From: JANQJA01 sp047947185
Lineage (GTDB): Bacteria; Pseudomonadota; Gammaproteobacteria; Pseudomonadales; Azotimanducaceae
Reading direction: 5' to 3'
NCBI GenBank assembly: GCA_047947185.1
Contig: CP170502.1
Location: 5,642,001-5,706,000 of the forward strand
DNA: 64,000 nucleotides
Positions 35,558-45,435 of this stretch are shown piece after piece (positions within the stretch are counted from its first letter, which is position 1; the number at the start of each line of letters is the position of its first letter). The notes under the pieces were generated by a model. It saw only the letters and a program-made list of their open reading frames with translations. It had not been told where the DNA came from and made no database searches. The translations under genes were made by a program, and so were the position numbers.

Positions 35558-35571
35558 TTGATCTGGCTCAA
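35558..35571 (+). promoter_or_regulatory. FNR/ANR-type box upstream of nifJ
   Basis: TTGAT-CTGG-CTCAA matches TTGAT-N4-ATCAA at nine of ten positions, centred about 66 bp before the nifJ ATG. A weak CCTATAGG (35597-35604) downstream could hold the -10. This suggests induction when oxygen falls, fitting an oxygen-sensitive enzyme. Confidence 0.6.
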
Positions 35572-35630
35572 GGACGGCCGGGCCTGTGTGGCACAACCTA
35601 TAGGCTCGACATCCTGAATGAGAGACAAGC

Positions 35631-38600
35631 ATGGCTGCGGTCACGATTGACGGCAACGAGGCGGCTGCGACCATTGCCCACCTGTGTAGTGAGGTTGTGG
35701 CGATTTACCCGATTACCCCCGCGTCCCCCATGGGGGAGCTTGCAGATGCCTGGTCCGCGACAGGCAGGCAGAATTTTCTGGGCAGCGTACCAACGGTCAT
35801 AGAAATGCAAAGTGAGGGCGGGGCTGCGGGTGCTATTCACGGCGCTCTTCAGGCCGGGGCCCTGACGACAACTTTCACGGCGTCGCAGGGCCTGCTGCTC
35901 ATGCTGCCCAATATGTACAAGATAGCCGGTGAGTTGACCCCGGCAGTGTTCCACGTCGCCGCACGCACACTGGCAACCCACGCCCTCTCGATCTTCTGTG
36001 ATCACAGCGACGTCATGGCTGCCCGCAGCACGGGGTTTGCCATGTTGTGCGCGGGCAGCGTCCAGGAAACCATGGACATGGCGTTGATCTCCCATGCAGC
36101 GACACTGGCTGGTCAGATTCCGATACTGCACTTCTTTGATGGTTTCCGAACTTCACACGAGATTGCAAAAATTGACCCGGTCACACCAGAGATGGTGGCC
36201 GCGATGCTGTCCCGCAGCGACATCGCACGCTTTCGGTCCCGGGCCCTGTCTCCTGAACATCCGGTGTTACGCGGCAGTGCTCAAAATCCCGACGTTTTCT
36301 TCCAGTCGCGCGAGGCCGTCACCCCTTACTACCGCGCCATGCCAGGTGTCGTCCAGCAGGCCATGGATGACTTTGCAGGATTGACAGGTCGGTTTTATCA
36401 CCTGTTTGACTATGAAGGTGCAGCTGACGCTGAACGCGTGCTGGTGATGATGGGTTCTGGCGCAGAGACGGCTGGTGAAACCATTGCTGCCCTGGCACGG
36501 GATACGGGTGAAAAAGTTGGGCTGGTGAAGGTGCGGCTGTATCGTCCTTTTGATGCGGCGGCCCTCGTCCGTGTGCTGCCTGCAACAACAAAGCAGGTCG
36601 CTGTGCTGGATCGTACCCGTGAGCCGGGTGCTGATGGCGAACCGCTCTACAAGGATGTGATGACTGCGCTGGCAGCGGCCTACAGCAACGGGGAGATTCC
36701 GTTGTTACCCCGCGTTGTCGGTGGCCGGTATGGTCTGTCCTCAAAGGAATTCACACCGGCCATGGTGAAAGGTGTGCTTGATGCGATGAAAACCGGCCTG
36801 CACAACGGCTTCACGGTCGGGATTGTTGATGACGTCTCAGGCAGCCACGTGGCATACGAGCCGTTCCTCCTCCGCCGCAAAGCAGGCGCCCGTGCGGCAC
36901 TGTTCTATGGACTTGGTAGCGATGGCACGGTCAGCGCCAACAAACATTCCATCAAGATTATCGGCGACTCAACAGACCTGTTTGCGCAGGGCTTCTTTGA
37001 GTACGACTCGAAAAAGTCCGGTGCCATGACCATTTCCCACCTCCGTTTTGGTCCCGAACCCATTCGAGCCAGTTATCTGTTACAGGACGGGGAGGCTGAC
37101 TTTATCGCCTGTCACCAGACACAGTTCCTGGCCCGTTTTGACATCCTGGCGCGTGCTGCAAAAGGTGGTGTGTTCCTGCTGAACACGAGCGTTCCACCGG
37201 CCAATGCCTGGGATTCGCTGCCGCAGCAGGCCAAGCGTCATATTGCTGAGCAGCAGTTGTCGTTTTACGTCATTGATGCTTATCGCGTGGCGGCAGAGGT
37301 CGGTATGGGTAAACGCATCAACACCATCATGCAGACCTGTTTTTTTGCCATCGCTGGCGTATTGCCGAGGGAACAGGCAATTGCGGCCATCAAGGACTCG
37401 GTAGCGAAGTCCTACGGCAAAAAAGGGCGGCGCGTTATCGAGTTCAACTTTTCTGCCATTGACATGACACTGCAGAATCTGTCACGCGTCGAACCGGGAC
37501 CCGTGGATAGCGACGTTACGCCTGCGGTCACGGCCATTGGCAAGGCTGACGACACATTTGTCCAGCAGGTCACAGCGCGCATGATCCGGGGTGAGGGTAA
37601 CCTCATACCGGTCAGTCAGTTACCCGCAGACGGTACTTTTCCCACCGGAACAGCGGCGCTTGAAAAGCGTAACCTGGCGTTAGCCATTCCGGTGCTGGAG
37701 ACTGATCTTTGTACCCAGTGCGGCAAGTGTGTATTTGTCTGTCCTCACAGTGCCATTCGCAGCAAGGTATTTACCGAAGCTGACCTTGCGGGCGCTCCAG
37801 CCACCTTCAAGTCAATGCCGGTCAAGTCGAAGGATTTTGAACCGGGGCTCATGATCACCTACCAGGTTGCGCCAGAAGACTGTACGGGTTGTACGCTCTG
37901 CGCGGATGCGTGCCCGATACGGGACAAGTCCCGTGCGAATCGCAAGGCACTGAACATGGCACCACAGCCACCTTTGCTTGAGGCTGAACGGGAGAACTGG
38001 ACGTTTTTTGAGTCGCTGCCGGATTACGACCGCACCCGTCTCAAGCCGGGAACCATTCCCGGGGCCATGTTGATGCAGCCACTGTTTGAGTTTTCCGGCG
38101 CCTGCGCGGGATGTGGCGAAACGCCTTACCTGCGACTTGCAAGCCAGTTGTTCGGTGACCGGATGCTGATCGCCAACGCAACCGGCTGCTCTTCCATCTA
38201 TGGCGGCAACCTGCCAACCACGCCCTGGTCCCGCAATGCTGATGGGCGGGGGCCGGCCTGGTCCAACTCCCTGTTTGAAGACAATGCTGAATTTGGCCTG
38301 GGGATGCGCGCGGCACTTGACCAGAGAATTGCCTACGCAACCGACCTGCTCGGTAGCCTGGCAGCACACATTGACCCGACGCTGGTGCAGGCGCTGCTGG
38401 GTGCAAGCCAGGCCTCTGAAGCGGAGATCGCTGCACAACGACTTCGCGTCACGCAGTTGCGTGAGGCGCTTGATGCCATTGATCTGCCGGCAGCCCAGAT
38501 CTTGTCCAGTATTGCTGACCTTTTTGTCCGTCGCAGCGTGTGGATTGTCGGCGGTGACGGCTGGGCCTACGACATTGGTTTTGGTGGTGTTGACCACGTG

Positions 38601-39209
38601 CTGGCCTCAGGAAAGGACGTCAACATCCTGGTGCTGGACACAGAAGTTTATTCCAATACGGGGGGGCAGATGTCCAAGGCCACGCCGCGCGGGGCCGTGG
38701 CGAAATTCTCCGCGGCGGGAAAAGCTATTGCCAAGAAGAATCTCGCGCGGATTGCCATGGACTATGAACATGTCTATGTGGCCCAGGTTGCTTACGGTGC
38801 CAAAGATACGCAAACCCTGCACGCGTTCCAGGAGGCAGAGGCCTATCCTGGCACTTCGCTGATCATTGCCTACAGTCCCTGTATCGCTCACGGTGTTGAC
38901 CTCGAGCAAAACCTGAAGCAGCAGGACCTGGCAGTCAGGAGCGGGCACTGGAACCTGCTGCGCTTTGATCCTGCCCGCGCGGCAGATGGCAAAAACCCCC
39001 TGTTGCTTGACTCAAAGACACCTTCGATCCGCTATGAGGACTTCGCCTATACCGAGGCACGCTTCAAAGTGCTGGAGAGTACTCATCCGGACGTGGCGGC
39101 ACGCCTGCTTGACGAAGCGCAGCACGAAGCCCTCTCGCGCCATCATCACTATGAGCAGCTTGCGGGGCTCTCCATGGACGAGGTGACAACACCGGAGGCG
39201 AAATCATGA
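35631..39209 (+). CDS. nifJ: Pyruvate:ferredoxin (flavodoxin) oxidoreductase, single chain
   Basis: 1192 aa, the usual NifJ length. N-terminal domain with YPITPASPMGELADAW, then domains II-III, a ferredoxin-like insert with CTQCGKCVFVCP (about 694-705) and CTGCTLCADACP (about 751-762), and a TPP domain with GDGWAYDIGFGGVDHVLASG (from about 974) and NTGGQMSKATP. Proximal-cluster cysteines are visible in CAGCGE (about 823), NATGC (about 852) and YSPC (about 1083). It oxidatively decarboxylates pyruvate to acetyl-CoA and passes electrons to ferredoxin or flavodoxin. Four-base overlap with the next gene. Confidence 0.95.
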   Translation: MAAVTIDGNEAAATIAHLCSEVVAIYPITPASPMGELADAWSATGRQNFLGSVPTVIEMQSEGGAAGAIHGALQAGALTTTFTASQGLLLMLPNMYKIAGELTPAVFHVAARTLATHALSIFCDHSDVMAARSTGFAMLCAGSVQETMDMALISHAATLAGQIPILHFFDGFRTSHEIAKIDPVTPEMVAAMLSRSDIARFRSRALSPEHPVLRGSAQNPDVFFQSREAVTPYYRAMPGVVQQAMDDFAGLTGRFYHLFDYEGAADAERVLVMMGSGAETAGETIAALARDTGEKVGLVKVRLYRPFDAAALVRVLPATTKQVAVLDRTREPGADGEPLYKDVMTALAAAYSNGEIPLLPRVVGGRYGLSSKEFTPAMVKGVLDAMKTGLHNGFTVGIVDDVSGSHVAYEPFLLRRKAGARAALFYGLGSDGTVSANKHSIKIIGDSTDLFAQGFFEYDSKKSGAMTISHLRFGPEPIRASYLLQDGEADFIACHQTQFLARFDILARAAKGGVFLLNTSVPPANAWDSLPQQAKRHIAEQQLSFYVIDAYRVAAEVGMGKRINTIMQTCFFAIAGVLPREQAIAAIKDSVAKSYGKKGRRVIEFNFSAIDMTLQNLSRVEPGPVDSDVTPAVTAIGKADDTFVQQVTARMIRGEGNLIPVSQLPADGTFPTGTAALEKRNLALAIPVLETDLCTQCGKCVFVCPHSAIRSKVFTEADLAGAPATFKSMPVKSKDFEPGLMITYQVAPEDCTGCTLCADACPIRDKSRANRKALNMAPQPPLLEAERENWTFFESLPDYDRTRLKPGTIPGAMLMQPLFEFSGACAGCGETPYLRLASQLFGDRMLIANATGCSSIYGGNLPTTPWSRNADGRGPAWSNSLFEDNAEFGLGMRAALDQRIAYATDLLGSLAAHIDPTLVQALLGASQASEAEIAAQRLRVTQLREALDAIDLPAAQILSSIADLFVRRSVWIVGGDGWAYDIGFGGVDHVLASGKDVNILVLDTEVYSNTGGQMSKATPRGAVAKFSAAGKAIAKKNLARIAMDYEHVYVAQVAYGAKDTQTLHAFQEAEAYPGTSLIIAYSPCIAHGVDLEQNLKQQDLAVRSGHWNLLRFDPARAADGKNPLLLDSKTPSIRYEDFAYTEARFKVLESTHPDVAARLLDEAQHEALSRHHHYEQLAGLSMDEVTTPEAKS

Positions 39210-40219
39210 CAGATCTCAGTACGGACTGGCTTGGGCTGCACCTGTCCAGCCCACTGGTACCTTCAGCCTCACCATTGTCGCGTCACCTCGATTACGCGCG
39301 CCAACTGGAGGATGAAGGGGCGGGCGCTCTAGTAATGTACTCCCTGTTTGAAGAGGACCTCGCGAATGAAGAGGAGCAGATGCTCCGGTTTGGCGTGGAG
39401 CAGGGGATCGGTCACCACGAGGCTGATCACTTTCTGCCAACCCATCATGAGGTGACCACGCTGCTTGAACAATACCTGGAACAATTGACCCGACTGAAGG
39501 CCGCGCTCTCTATTCCGGTGGTGGCCAGTCTGAACGGGGCATCCATGAGTCACTGGCTTGAACACGGCCTGGATTTGCAGGAAGCCGGGGCCGACGCACT
39601 TGAGCTCAACATTTACTACGTTGCTGCGAACATCGATGAGACCGCAGAGGATATTGAATCTCGCTATGAAGCAATTGTCAGGGCCCTGACGACAGCGCTT
39701 TCGATTCCGGTGACCATCAAGCTGTCATCCCAGTTCACGGCTTTGCCCAACCTGGTGCGGCGGCTGCAATTGGCCGGTGCACGGGGTGTGACCCTGTTCA
39801 ACCGGTTCTATCAGCCGAGCATCAACCTGGAAGAGCCAGGCGTGGATTACCGGCTGGTATTGTCCAGTCCGGTTGAGGCGCTTTTGGCCATGCGCTGGAT
39901 CGCACTCTTGTATGGTCGTGTTGAGCTTTCGCTCGCGGCAACAGGTGGCGTTCATACCGCAAACGAGGCGCTTAAGGTCATGGCTGCGGGCGCGGACGTG
40001 GCGCAACTCTGCAGTGTGCTGCTGATGCGCGGGCCGAGACAGCTTGGCGTAATCCGGGCGGGTATGCAGGCCTGGCTTGAAGAACACGAGTACACTTCAG
40101 TCACGCAGCTCAAAGGCAGCCTGAGTCAACAGCATGCCCCGGATCCTGTGGCTTTTGAACGTGCCAATTACAGCAGGACGCTGAACACTTACCGCCTGAC
40201 GACTTCTCGCTGGCTGTAG
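39206..40219 (+). CDS. Dihydroorotate dehydrogenase-like protein (nifJ partner)
   Basis: 337 aa, TIM-barrel FMN enzyme of the DHOD-like group (MTDLSTDWLGLHLSSPLVPSASPLS, ADALELNIYY, VTIKLSSQFTALPNLVRRL, LAATGGVHTANEALKVMAAGADVAQLCSVL). Its ATG overlaps the nifJ stop (ATGA), a pairing seen in many bacteria. It lacks neighbours of pyrimidine synthesis, and is probably a NifJ-linked flavoprotein rather than PyrD. Confidence 0.87.
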   Translation: MTDLSTDWLGLHLSSPLVPSASPLSRHLDYARQLEDEGAGALVMYSLFEEDLANEEEQMLRFGVEQGIGHHEADHFLPTHHEVTTLLEQYLEQLTRLKAALSIPVVASLNGASMSHWLEHGLDLQEAGADALELNIYYVAANIDETAEDIESRYEAIVRALTTALSIPVTIKLSSQFTALPNLVRRLQLAGARGVTLFNRFYQPSINLEEPGVDYRLVLSSPVEALLAMRWIALLYGRVELSLAATGGVHTANEALKVMAAGADVAQLCSVLLMRGPRQLGVIRAGMQAWLEEHEYTSVTQLKGSLSQQHAPDPVAFERANYSRTLNTYRLTTSRWL

Positions 40220-40244
40220 ACAGATGAGAGCTTGCCTGTTTTAG

Positions 40245-40545
40245 GTCAGAGGTTTCTCCACTCCGCGGCTGACGCCGCTGCGGTCGAAACGACGGCGTAG
40301 CCGTCGTCCCGACCGAAGGCCCGGAGGGCGCCACACTGTCATCCCGACCGAAGGCCCAAAGGGCCGCAGCGGAGGGATCTCGCTTTTCCCCCTCCGGGAT
40401 TTCTCCACTCCGCGGCTAACGCGGCTGCGGTCGAAACGACGGCGCGGCCGTCGTCCCGACCGAAGGCCCGGAGGGCGCCACACTGTCGTCCCGACCGAAG
40501 GCCCAAAGGGCCGCAGCGGAGGGACCCCATTCTTTGGAGGTTTCA
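40245..40545. repeat. Dispersed structured repeat, family A, reverse orientation
   Basis: 331 bp between two genes hold about two and a half inverted family A units: GGTTTCTCCACTCCGCGGCTGACGCCGCTGCGGTCGAAACGACGGCG..., GTCATCCCGACCGAAGGCCC-AAA-GGGCC, GCGGAGGGATCTCG. The GGCC..GGCC hairpins are kept while their loops differ. The opposite-strand open frames are not genes. Confidence 0.88.
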
Positions 40546-40550
40546 AATCT

Positions 40551-42179
40551 CTAACTTTCCGCCAGTTTTTTGCGCATGTCCCACAGCAAACCGCTCAACA
40601 CAGGTCGTCGGGACTCTCCCGTAGCAGTCATCAGCAGCTTGGTGATCTTCAGATCCTCAACATCAGTACACAGCAGTATCATCATTTCGCGAATAAAGTC
40701 GGTGTTGAGCGTGACATAGTTGTCTGTGCCCACACCCAGGGTGACCCCCTTCTTTTCCCACCAGGAAAACGGGTGGTCGCGGTAGGTTGGAAAGTTGCCT
40801 GTCAGCTTGATATTGGAAGAGGGCAAGGCGACCAGCGACACGCCCTTGTCGATCATCCGGTTCAGCACATCGTGCTGGTAGTGTTCCAGTTCCCGGGCGG
40901 CGTGAAACTTGATCTTGATGAAACGCTGGATGTCATCGTTGTTGAGCTTCTCGCCGGTTAGCAGCTTGTCCAGAACCCCAGGCCTTTTCTGCCAGTCCAT
41001 GTTTTCGATTTCGTTGCGCTCCCGGCTACCAATGGCGAGCGCCTCTCCAAGCATGTTTGCTGCCATCACACTTTCGAAAATACTGTGAAAATAGTAGTTG
41101 GGATTAACACCCAGACTGGCGCAGTGTTCCACGGTGCTGACATGCCAGAGGTTCATGGCATTGTCCACGGCCTGTACGCCACGTTGCAGCGTTGTCCAGG
41201 TTTCACCGTGGTGACTCCTCACCTGGATGCCGCGGAACTGCAGCTTGCGCATGCCAACGCGCATGGTTTCAAAATGTGCCTTGCGATAGTGGTGACGTTC
41301 GTCGCCTACCGTGTCAACGTCGGTAATCCGACCCGCGAGGAATGGGTAACGGTCGATGAGTGCGAGTATTTCCTCAACCTGGTGTTCAAACTCTTCTGTC
41401 TTGCTGGCAAACCGCGTGGCGTCAAAAAAGTCACTCTCTTTGCGGAAGCTTGGCGCCAATACGTAGCTGAATGTTGGCACTTCACGCCTGAACGCCTCGA
41501 AGCCGTCGTAAAGACCAAGCACCACGTCTGTTGGGTCAACAGAGTCACCCGGCAGGGCATCCACCGGGTTGGTCGTGGCACGGGAGTAGGAAAACTTCAG
41601 GTGGATGTGACCAACATTAAAGCGATCAAACAGGGTTTTTGCCATATGGTAGGCTGCATCCCGGTGTGCTTCGCGGTCGACCAGTACCAGCTTCGCGAGC
41701 GTCAACACCTGCAGGTAGTGTTGAAAGGAGATATTGCCCTGCATCCTGATCAGGTTATCGACCTGTGCCGCACTTTCGATAGGTAGCGCATCATCACCGT
41801 ATACCGCGCGGATTTTCTGCTCGTACTGTTTTGCGTTGGGTCCATCCAGCAGGGCTGCGAGGCGCGGGTAGATAAAGTCTGCCGTCAGCGAGCCGGTCAG
41901 GTGGATGTGTTCTTCTCGATAGCTCTGGGGAAAATTCAGCAAAAACCGGCGAAGAGACAGGGCAACAGGGTGTGACAGGAGCGGCTCAATATGTACGGCA
42001 TCGCGATGGTAGTCGAAAAGCTGCCGGCGAAAATCAGCCAGCGAATCCCTGACCGCCGGACGTTCCTGCGCCATCATGGACCTGGTGGCCAGGTCCAGGG
42101 TGTCACCCAGTGACAGGCCATTGGTTTCGCTGATGAGGCGGACCAGCAGGGTATCAATATCAGTGTCAGGAGAATGCAT
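40551..42179 (-). CDS. Adenosine deaminase-like amidohydrolase
   Basis: 542 aa, longer than classic ADA (about 340). The ADA zinc and catalytic motifs are recognisable: EEHIHLTGSLTADFI (HxH plus substrate loop), RSHHGETW (like HAGE), LPSSNIKLTG, and GVTLGVGTDNYVTLN (TDD-like position). It should deaminate a purine-like substrate in the cytoplasm, but the extra length and altered motifs leave the substrate uncertain. Isolated between two repeat clusters. Confidence 0.8.
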   Translation of the reverse strand: MHSPDTDIDTLLVRLISETNGLSLGDTLDLATRSMMAQERPAVRDSLADFRRQLFDYHRDAVHIEPLLSHPVALSLRRFLLNFPQSYREEHIHLTGSLTADFIYPRLAALLDGPNAKQYEQKIRAVYGDDALPIESAAQVDNLIRMQGNISFQHYLQVLTLAKLVLVDREAHRDAAYHMAKTLFDRFNVGHIHLKFSYSRATTNPVDALPGDSVDPTDVVLGLYDGFEAFRREVPTFSYVLAPSFRKESDFFDATRFASKTEEFEHQVEEILALIDRYPFLAGRITDVDTVGDERHHYRKAHFETMRVGMRKLQFRGIQVRSHHGETWTTLQRGVQAVDNAMNLWHVSTVEHCASLGVNPNYYFHSIFESVMAANMLGEALAIGSRERNEIENMDWQKRPGVLDKLLTGEKLNNDDIQRFIKIKFHAARELEHYQHDVLNRMIDKGVSLVALPSSNIKLTGNFPTYRDHPFSWWEKKGVTLGVGTDNYVTLNTDFIREMMILLCTDVEDLKITKLLMTATGESRRPVLSGLLWDMRKKLAES

Positions 42180-42194
42180 GGCGCGGATTCTACT

Positions 42195-43185
42195 CCAAAC
42201 GACACCGTAGGTGTCGTCTCGACTGCAGGCCTGAAGGGCCGGAATGGAGAGATCCCGGTGATTGAGGTTTCTCCGCTACGCGGCTAGCGCCACTCCGGTC
42301 GAAACGACGGCGTAGCCGTCGTCTCGACTGCAGGCCCGCAGGGCCGGAATGGAGAGATCTCGGTGTTGAGGTTTCTCCGCTACGCGGCTAGCGCCGCTTC
42401 GGTCGAAACGACGGCGTAGCCGTCGTCTCGACTGCAGGCCCAAAGGGCCGGAATGGAGAGACCCCGGTGATTGAGGTTTCTCCGCTACGCGGCTAGCGCC
42501 ACTCCGGTCGAAACGACGGCGTAGCCGTCGTCTCGACTGCAGGCCCAAAGGGCCGGAATGGAGAGATCCCCATCGTTAGAGGTTTCTCCGCTACGCGGCT
42601 AGCGCCACTCCGGTCGAAACGACGGCGTAGCCGTCGTCTCGACTGCAGGCCTGAAGGGCCGGAATGGAGAGATCCCGGTGTTGAGGTTTCTCCACTGCGT
42701 GGCTGCGCCGCTTCGGTCGAAACGACGGCGAAGCCGTCGTCTCGACTGCAGGCCCGAAGGGCCGGAATGGAGAGATCCCGGTGTTGAGGTTTTTCCGCTG
42801 CGTGGCTAGCGCCACTTCGGTCGAAACGACGGCGTAGCCGTCGTCTCGACTGCAGGCCTGAAGGGCCGGAATGGAGAGACCCCGGTGATTGAGGTTTCTC
42901 CGCTTCGTGGCTAACGCCACTCCGGTCGAAACGACGGCGAAGCCGTCGTCTCGACTGCAGGCCCGAAGGGCCGGAATGGAGAGATCCCGGTGTTGAGGTT
43001 TTTCCGCTGCGTGGCTAGCGCCACTTCGGTCGAAACGACGGCGTAGCCGTCGTCTCGACTGCAGGCCTGAAGGGCCGGAATGGAGAGACCCCGGTGATTG
43101 AGGTTTCTCCGCTGCGTGGCTGCGCCACTCCGGTCGAAACGACAAAGTTAGGGAGGCTAACGCCACTCCGGTCGAAACGACTAAT
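42195..43185. repeat. Tandem array of about nine 104-bp structured repeat units
   Basis: CGGTCGAAACGACGG marks units at about 42296, 42400, 42505, 42611, 42714, 42818, 42922, 43027 and 43131, period 103-106 bp. Each unit has the stems CGACGGC-GTA-GCCGTCG and GGCC(C/T)-loop-GGGCC, CAGGCC..GGCCGGAATGGAGAGA and GTTTCTCCGC. Loops vary (GTA/GAA; CGCAG, CGAAG, CAAAG, TGAAG) while stems stay. It is an expanded relative of family A. Not a CRISPR array: there are no unique spacers. Confidence 0.92.
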
Positions 43186-43196
43186 CTGGGCGGGGC

Positions 43197-44906
43197 TTAA
43201 GCTGCTCTTGGGTCAGCCTGCTGGCCGCGTACCAGTTTGCCGGGCAGTGCACCGGTGGGCTGGCCCTGTTCGAAAATGACCTGACCCGCAACAATGGTGG
43301 CAGTGATGCCGTCAGCGTTCTGCAGGAAACGTTTCCCGCCGGCCGGCAGGTCGTGCACGATGTGTGGTGTGCGCAACTGCAACCGATCAAAGTCAATGAC
43401 GTTGATGTCAGCTTTCATCCCCTCGGCAAGCAGACCGCGATCATACATGGAGTAGAGTTCTGCGGGCTGCCGCGTGAGCAGGTTGATGGCCGTCGGTAGA
43501 TCAAACACCTTCTGGTCTTTCACCCAGCGCGTCAGGATATAGACGTTGGCACTGGTGTCACAGATGGAGCCGACGTGGGCGCCACCATCGCCGAGCGCGG
43601 CCACGGTGTAGGGATGGCCCAGCAGGGTTGGAATGTTCTCGGAAAAATTGGCAGCTGGGATGTAGATCAGGTTATTGCCGTTGTTGCCAAGCAGGTAGTC
43701 GTATAACCATTCTTCCGGGTCCCGGTGCTCCTGCTCCGCCCTTGCCTGGACCGACGTGTCCCGGTCGGGCAGGTAGTTGATCGGGTTTTCCAGCGGGTAC
43801 ATGTGGCGGAATTTCTTGTCGAAGATTTTCACGAAAATGTGTGGCTGCTGATTGGTTTCGCCCAGGATACTGGCCTTGACCGCCGGGTCGCGCAGCCGTT
43901 CCAGTTTCTCCTCAAACGGCAGGTCATCCAGCGCAAGAAAAGTGGGGCGCCTGTAGAAGGGGCTCATGGAAGACGCATGACCCATCATCATGCCAACCGG
44001 GCGTGAGAGTACCTGGCCACGAATATCGAGTCCCTCTGATTGCGCCTGCTCAATACGGGCAAGCTGCTCTTTCCAGAGGTCGGGCTGGTTGCCCAGGTCC
44101 AGCAGGGTAAAGGTTCCGCGGGCACCGGTTTTTTTGCTGGTTTCGCGCAGGATGTCAAACTCATCGTCAGCGTCCTCCCAATCAGAGATGAGCTGGAACA
44201 CCTGGCCCCTGGCGCCGGACAGCGCTTCTCCCAGGGCCTTGAGTTCGCGGGTGGCGGCTTTGTAGGTTGGCACCGGTTCGCCGGTGCTGCTTCGGTGTAC
44301 GAGTGTCCGGGAGGTCGAAAACCCGACTGCCCCGGCTTCCACACCCTCGGCGAGCAGGGTGCGCATCTGTTCGATATCCTGTTCGGTGGCAGGTTCGCGG
44401 TTGACAGCCCGTTCGCCCATGACATAAACCCGCAGGGGACCGTGCGGCAGGAGCGCCGCCACATCAATATCCCGGGGTTTGGCGTCCAGTGCACGCAGAT
44501 AGTCAGGAAACGACTCCCAGTTCCACGCCAGGCCCTCGGCCATGGCGGTACCCGGAATTTCCTCTACACCCTCCATGAGGGCAATCAGCACCTCATGGTC
44601 CTCCGGGCGGCAGGGAGCAAACCCTACGCCACAGTTGCCCATGACCACCGTGGTAGTGCCCAGGTTGGAAGAGGGGTTCAGGTGACTGTCCCAGGTGGCC
44701 TGGCCATCATAGTGGGTATGTACGTCCACAAACCCAGGGGTGACAATCTGATTGCTGGCATCAATCTCGCGTTCTGCCGTAGCACTGCCAAGGTCACCCA
44801 TGGCAGCTATCTTGCCAGCGCTGATCCCCAGGTCAGCCTGTCGCGCGGGTGCGCCGCTGCCATCTATAACGGTGCCGTGGCGGATAATAAGGTCGAAGTG
44901 TGTCAT
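43197..44906 (-). CDS. N-acyl-D-amino-acid deacylase family amidohydrolase
   Basis: 569 aa, ATG 44906 behind AGAGGGA. IIRHGTVIDGSGAP, GFVDVHTHYDGQATWD (HxH) and ALGDGGAHVGSICDTSA near the end match the D-aminoacylase family, zinc enzymes that remove N-acyl groups from D-amino acids. A related gene lies 4 kb upstream in the same direction (48761-50431), so the cluster may handle N-acylated D-amino compounds. Confidence 0.86.
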   Translation of the reverse strand: MTHFDLIIRHGTVIDGSGAPARQADLGISAGKIAAMGDLGSATAEREIDASNQIVTPGFVDVHTHYDGQATWDSHLNPSSNLGTTTVVMGNCGVGFAPCRPEDHEVLIALMEGVEEIPGTAMAEGLAWNWESFPDYLRALDAKPRDIDVAALLPHGPLRVYVMGERAVNREPATEQDIEQMRTLLAEGVEAGAVGFSTSRTLVHRSSTGEPVPTYKAATRELKALGEALSGARGQVFQLISDWEDADDEFDILRETSKKTGARGTFTLLDLGNQPDLWKEQLARIEQAQSEGLDIRGQVLSRPVGMMMGHASSMSPFYRRPTFLALDDLPFEEKLERLRDPAVKASILGETNQQPHIFVKIFDKKFRHMYPLENPINYLPDRDTSVQARAEQEHRDPEEWLYDYLLGNNGNNLIYIPAANFSENIPTLLGHPYTVAALGDGGAHVGSICDTSANVYILTRWVKDQKVFDLPTAINLLTRQPAELYSMYDRGLLAEGMKADINVIDFDRLQLRTPHIVHDLPAGGKRFLQNADGITATIVAGQVIFEQGQPTGALPGKLVRGQQADPRAA

Positions 44907-44937
44907 TTTTTTGTTCCCTCTGTTCTGGCAAGCAGAC

Positions 44938-45357
44938 CTAAAGTCCGGTCTTCAGTTTCTCTGCAACCTCTCCCATGTGATTGGCGAGTTTGCTGGTGCG
45001 GTTGGCAAGTATGCTGTTTTGTAGCGTTGAAGCGGTGGATTGGGCCGTGTAGTCAGCCAGATGGGATTCCAGGGTCTGCCAGGTCTGGGCCATGTCCTCT
45101 ATGTGTTCGCGAATCTCTTTAGGGTAATCAGCAGTCAGGCGGCGAAGCTCGTCGAATGTGGCCGGGATGTCGATTTTTGGTGTTGCATTGAGGTCCAGGC
45201 GCTTGCGATTGGCCTCGCAGTCTATGGCAGCAACAGCTTCAAGAATCCATGCCCTGTGCTGTTCACGGGACAGGTTGCGATTCTGCTGGCGTCGTATGGA
45301 CCAGTAGATGGCAACGACGGCCAGAATCGCGGCAACAAGTAGAACAAGCTCTAGCAT
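44938..45357 (-). CDS. Uncharacterised small protein with N-terminal membrane anchor
   Basis: 139 aa from ATG 45357 (MLELVLLVAAILAVVAIYW, one transmembrane helix; ATG 45375 adds six residues), then a basic cytoplasmic helical region (RRQQNRNLSREQHRAWILEAV, FDELRRLTADYPKEIREHIEDM). No family recognised. It lies between a crotonase and a deacylase gene, both on the same strand. Confidence 0.65.
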   Translation of the reverse strand: MLELVLLVAAILAVVAIYWSIRRQQNRNLSREQHRAWILEAVAAIDCEANRKRLDLNATPKIDIPATFDELRRLTADYPKEIREHIEDMAQTWQTLESHLADYTAQSTASTLQNSILANRTSKLANHMGEVAEKLKTGL

Positions 45358-45435
45358 ATGCCGATAATAAACCATGCCGAGAGGAAATGCGGCTGCTTTA
45401 GTTTCAGGCTGGTATTTTTCGCCTGCCTCCGCTGG

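Noticed and set aside
42195..43185. Possible CRISPR array
   Set aside because: Period is 104 bp, with no unique spacers and no cas genes.
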